The notes beneath the pieces are model-generated. The model saw only the letters and a list, made by a program, of their open reading frames with translations. It was not told the origin of the DNA and searched no databases. Of a stretch of DNA of 7,103 bases, positions 5,583 to 7,103 are shown piece by piece (the stretch's first letter is position 1; every line of letters starts with the position of its first letter). The translations under genes and the position numbers were made by a program. Source of the stretch: DATGMP01 sp035293565 (GTDB lineage Bacteria; Pseudomonadota; Alphaproteobacteria; BOG-932; Roseiterribacteraceae); assembly GCA_035293565.1 (NCBI GenBank), contig DATGMP010000074.1, positions 1 to 7,103 on the forward strand. The letters are read 5' to 3'.

Positions 5583-5987
5583 ATGCTCTATGCCATTCTC
5601 GCCTATCACGTCGAAACCGAGGTGCAGTCCTGGACGCCGGAAGAGGACGCGGCCCTGATGGCCGGCCTCAGCGAGGCCCATGCGCGCATCAACCAGACGG
5701 GCAAGCTCGGTCCCGCAGCACGGCTCGGCGGCACGCAAAAGGCACTCACCCTGCGCGGGCCGGGCGCCGGGATCGTGGTCGACGGCCCCTTCGCCGAAAC
5801 CAAGGAGCAGCTGCTCGGCTTCTACATCATCGACGTCGAGAACGTGGACAAGGCGATCGCCGCCGCGCGCGAGCTGAGGACCGCCAATCCCACCGCCGTG
5901 TACGAAATTCGCCCAATCGCGCTGTTTCTTCCCGGGCAGGGCATTCCGCGGACGGAAAACGATTCGGCGCTGATCCGGGCGGACTAG
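5583..5987 (+). CDS. YciI-like / DGPF-domain protein
   Basis: A 134-aa cytoplasmic protein of the YCII-related (DGPF) family, small ferredoxin-like alpha/beta proteins whose biochemical role is mostly unknown. The family signature is clear: VVDGPFAETKEQLLGFYIIDVEN, with DGPF at residues 67-70 and ETKE at 72-75. It starts MLYAILAYH and has an early helix with EEDAALMAGLSEAHARI. Family members are usually 95-125 aa; this one has a C-terminal extension (from about residue 112, to LIRAD). GGGGA 4 nt before the ATG is a moderate ribosome site. Members are often next to an ECF sigma factor, but none is visible here. Its TAG stop overlaps the stop of the opposite-strand gene. Confidence 0.88.
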   Translation: MLYAILAYHVETEVQSWTPEEDAALMAGLSEAHARINQTGKLGPAARLGGTQKALTLRGPGAGIVVDGPFAETKEQLLGFYIIDVENVDKAIAAARELRTANPTAVYEIRPIALFLPGQGIPRTENDSALIRAD

Positions 5988-6580
5988 CTCTTGTCCTCTG
6001 ATCGATCGCGCACCAGGCGATGCGCCAGCAGTCCGCCGAAGGCGAGCACCCAGATATATTGCGCATATTGCGGGGCGACGGCGGCAACGGCCGTGCCCGG
6101 CAGCAGCATGACGAGCGGGGCGAACGCGCCGACCAGCTCCGGGCGCGGATGCTGGCCGCGGGTTGCGAGCCACCACAGCCATGAATTGAGGCCTGCGATC
6201 GCGCTCAAATGCAGGCCATAGAGCACGGCCACCGCGCTGCTCTCGCCGTAATTGCCGTCAAGCCCGGTGGTCACGGGAAGCAGAATGATGGAGAGCAGGA
6301 AGAGCAGGTTGATCAGCACCACGCCGCGATGCGCATGAGGTTGGCGTGCAAGCCGTCGGTGATGGCTGATCCAGAACACGCCGGCGATGATGAAGCTCAG
6401 CATCAGGGAGATCAGCCGCCCGGCATAGACATGATAAAGCTCGGCCCAGCCGGGCGCGTGCGCGAATTGCGAGGCGCGCGGCAGGTCGTAGGCAAGCAAG
6501 GTCATGGCCACACCGAAGATGGTGTTGCTGAGCGACTCCAGCCGCCGCATTTCGAAATAATCGGGGGATTGCTCCGGCAT
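5984..6580 (-). CDS. TMEM175/DUF1211 family six-helix membrane protein (putative K+ channel)
   Basis: A 198-aa inner-membrane protein with six hydrophobic segments: about 17-33, 56-74, 86-104, 114-138, 148-169 and 173-190. TM1 carries the family signature position R-x3-[F/L]-S-D, here R13-LES-LSN followed by TIFGVAMTLLAYDL, and TM2 has the typical FWISHHRR. Bacterial TMEM175 homologues of about 200 aa form tetrameric potassium channels; channel activity here is inferred from family. The Asp of the (F/L)SD motif is Asn in this copy. I chose the ATG at 6580 because it begins just before the conserved region and gives the family's usual length. An ATG at 6718 would add 46 polar residues and has no ribosome site; no clear site precedes 6580 either. 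It overlaps the YciI-like gene tail to tail by 4 nt. Confidence 0.85.
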   Translation of the reverse strand: MPEQSPDYFEMRRLESLSNTIFGVAMTLLAYDLPRASQFAHAPGWAELYHVYAGRLISLMLSFIIAGVFWISHHRRLARQPHAHRGVVLINLLFLLSIILLPVTTGLDGNYGESSAVAVLYGLHLSAIAGLNSWLWWLATRGQHPRPELVGAFAPLVMLLPGTAVAAVAPQYAQYIWVLAFGGLLAHRLVRDRSEDKS

Positions 6581-6616
6581 CGTGCAACGAAATTGCCCCT
6601 GCTGACCGGCCGGTTT

Positions 6617-6641
6617 ACCGCTTGGTTGTGTCACGGGTTCC
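6617..6641 (-). promoter_or_regulatory. Weak EcfG-like element upstream of the TMEM175 gene
   Basis: On the minus strand GGAAC (complement of 6637-6641) is followed after 16 nt by CGGT (complement of 6617-6620), one base off the EcfG-type -10. It lies 37 bp upstream of the chosen ATG and so would start inside the intergenic region. If used, it would exclude the longer ATG at 6718. Confidence 0.22.
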
Positions 6642-6692
6642 GCGGAATAGCAATTTGGGCCCGAATTGGCACGAATTTCGGGAAGGCATTGG

Positions 6693-6721
6693 TTGACATT
6701 GCTTTTGCCCATCCCCATAAA
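6693..6721 (+). promoter_or_regulatory. Sigma-70-type promoter of tRNA-Tyr
   Basis: A perfect -35 TTGACA (6693-6698) is separated by 17 nt from CATAAA (6716-6721), a 4-of-6 -10. Transcription would start near 6728, leaving about 90 nt of leader before the tRNA 5' end for RNase P to remove. The leader can form a small hairpin GGTCC/GGACC (6736-6740 with 6746-6750). Confidence 0.5.
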
Positions 6722-6819
6722 CGCGCCCGACTGGGGGTCCTGACGGGACCTCGGTCTTCACCTCTTCATGGCCGCAATCCAAGCCGCCTTACCAAGCGGG
6801 CGATCGTGTGCCGTCGAGC

Positions 6820-6905
6820 GGGGGAGTGTCCCGAGTGGCAAAGGGAGCTGACTGTAAATCAGCCGCCTCATGGCTTCGAAGGTTCGAGTCCTTCCTCCCC
6901 CACCA
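6820..6905 (+). tRNA. tRNA-Tyr(GTA)
   Basis: An 86-nt class II tRNA with encoded CCA. The acceptor stem pairs GGGGGAG (6820-6826) with CTCCCCC (6895-6901), followed by discriminator A and CCA (6903-6905). The anticodon stem is GCTGA/TCAGC around CTGTAAA, with anticodon GTA at 6854-6856. A long variable arm and the T-arm GAAGG-TTCGAGT-CCTTC (6878-6894) complete it. It lies 60 bp upstream of the rlmB-like gene and may be co-transcribed with it. Confidence 0.97.
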
Positions 6906-6929
6906 GCCTTGCCTCCCCTACCAGCCCTG
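6894..6929 (+). repeat. Imperfect 18-bp tandem duplication of the tRNA-Tyr 3' end
   Basis: CCTCCCCCACCAGCCTTG (6894-6911) is followed immediately by CCTCCCCTACCAGCCCTG (6912-6929); 16 of 18 positions agree. The first copy is the acceptor 3' strand with CCA plus 6 flanking bases; the second lies just outside the tRNA. Confidence 0.75.
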
Positions 6930-6965
6930 GCCACCGATCTTGGCCCATGACCCGGCCCGCAGCCC

Positions 6966-7103
6966 ATGACCGATCGTGATCGAAAGCCGCCGTTCCAAGC
7001 TGGCCGCGGCAAGCCGTTCGACAAGAGCCGGCGTGGCCCGGGAGCCGGCTCTCGACCACCGTTTCGCGGCCGCGAGGCGTCCCCCGATGGCCCGGTGATC
7101 CTC
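6966..7103 (+). CDS. rlmB: RlmB/TrmH-family 23S rRNA 2'-O-methyltransferase, N-terminus only
   Basis: From the ATG at 6966 the frame stays open for 46 codons to the window edge. The first 37 residues are basic and low-complexity (MTDRDRKPPFQAGRGKPFDK then Arg/Gly/Pro-rich). They are followed by SPDGPVIL, the beginning of the substrate-binding domain of SpoU-family rRNA methyltransferases, where DGPV-hydrophobic-YG-H is usual. RlmB methylates a guanosine ribose in 23S rRNA helix 80 using SAM. The SPOUT catalytic domain is outside the window, so the call rests on a short segment. An Arg/Pro-rich N-terminal extension is common in alphaproteobacterial members. The ATG at 6947 is out of frame, and no ribosome site is visible before 6966. 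Confidence 0.65.
   Translation, partial: MTDRDRKPPFQAGRGKPFDKSRRGPGAGSRPPFRGREASPDGPVIL

Noticed and set aside
5490..6182. 230-aa minus frame across the YciI-like gene
   Set aside because: It covers the opposite strand of the DGPF protein and part of the TMEM175 gene in another frame; both have clear family motifs.
6209..6979. 256-aa + frame across the TMEM175 gene and tRNA-Tyr
   Set aside because: It runs through a complete tRNA and antisense to a six-helix membrane protein gene.

Overview
The window is GC-rich, with strongly G/C-biased third codon positions. Its content (an alphaproteobacterial-type BamA, a PAS hybrid histidine kinase, a YciI/DGPF protein, an RlmB-type methyltransferase next to tRNA-Tyr) fits a Rhizobiales chromosome. 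From sequence style I infer the Bradyrhizobium/Rhodopseudomonas group. No transposase, integrase, phage gene or CRISPR array is visible.

Layout. A BamA-type outer-membrane assembly protein enters from the left edge (1-1824, +). It is followed by a convergent tRNA-Gly(TCC) (1839-1912, -). Between that tRNA and the next gene lies a 343-bp gap. It holds what looks like an independent structured RNA on the + strand (about 2033-2212). This RNA carries a 14-codon ORF behind a 17-nt perfect complement of the 16S rRNA 3' end, a series of short hairpins and a terminator-like stem. A membrane-bound hybrid histidine kinase (2256-4679, -) converges on it.

Upstream of the kinase are a 17-bp inverted repeat and a short + ORF that may be a gene remnant (4725-4931). 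Two small genes follow on the minus strand, a tiny membrane protein (4946-5170) and an orphan 60-aa protein with a strong Shine-Dalgarno site (5207-5389); they are probably co-transcribed. A YciI/DGPF-domain protein (5583-5987, +) and a TMEM175/DUF1211 membrane protein (5984-6580, -) meet tail to tail and share a CTAG as their two stop codons. The right end has a good sigma-70 promoter, tRNA-Tyr(GTA) (6820-6905, +) with a tandem copy of its 3' end, and the start of an RlmB/TrmH-family 23S rRNA methyltransferase (6966 to the right edge).

The genes do not form one pathway; this looks like ordinary chromosome with several short transcription units. The most unusual item is the 2033-2212 RNA: its Shine-Dalgarno segment, an internal copy of the anti-Shine-Dalgarno core and a second purine segment can form mutually exclusive helices. 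It does not lead into any same-strand gene, so it looks like a stand-alone and possibly dual-function small RNA. I do not recognise it as a named family.
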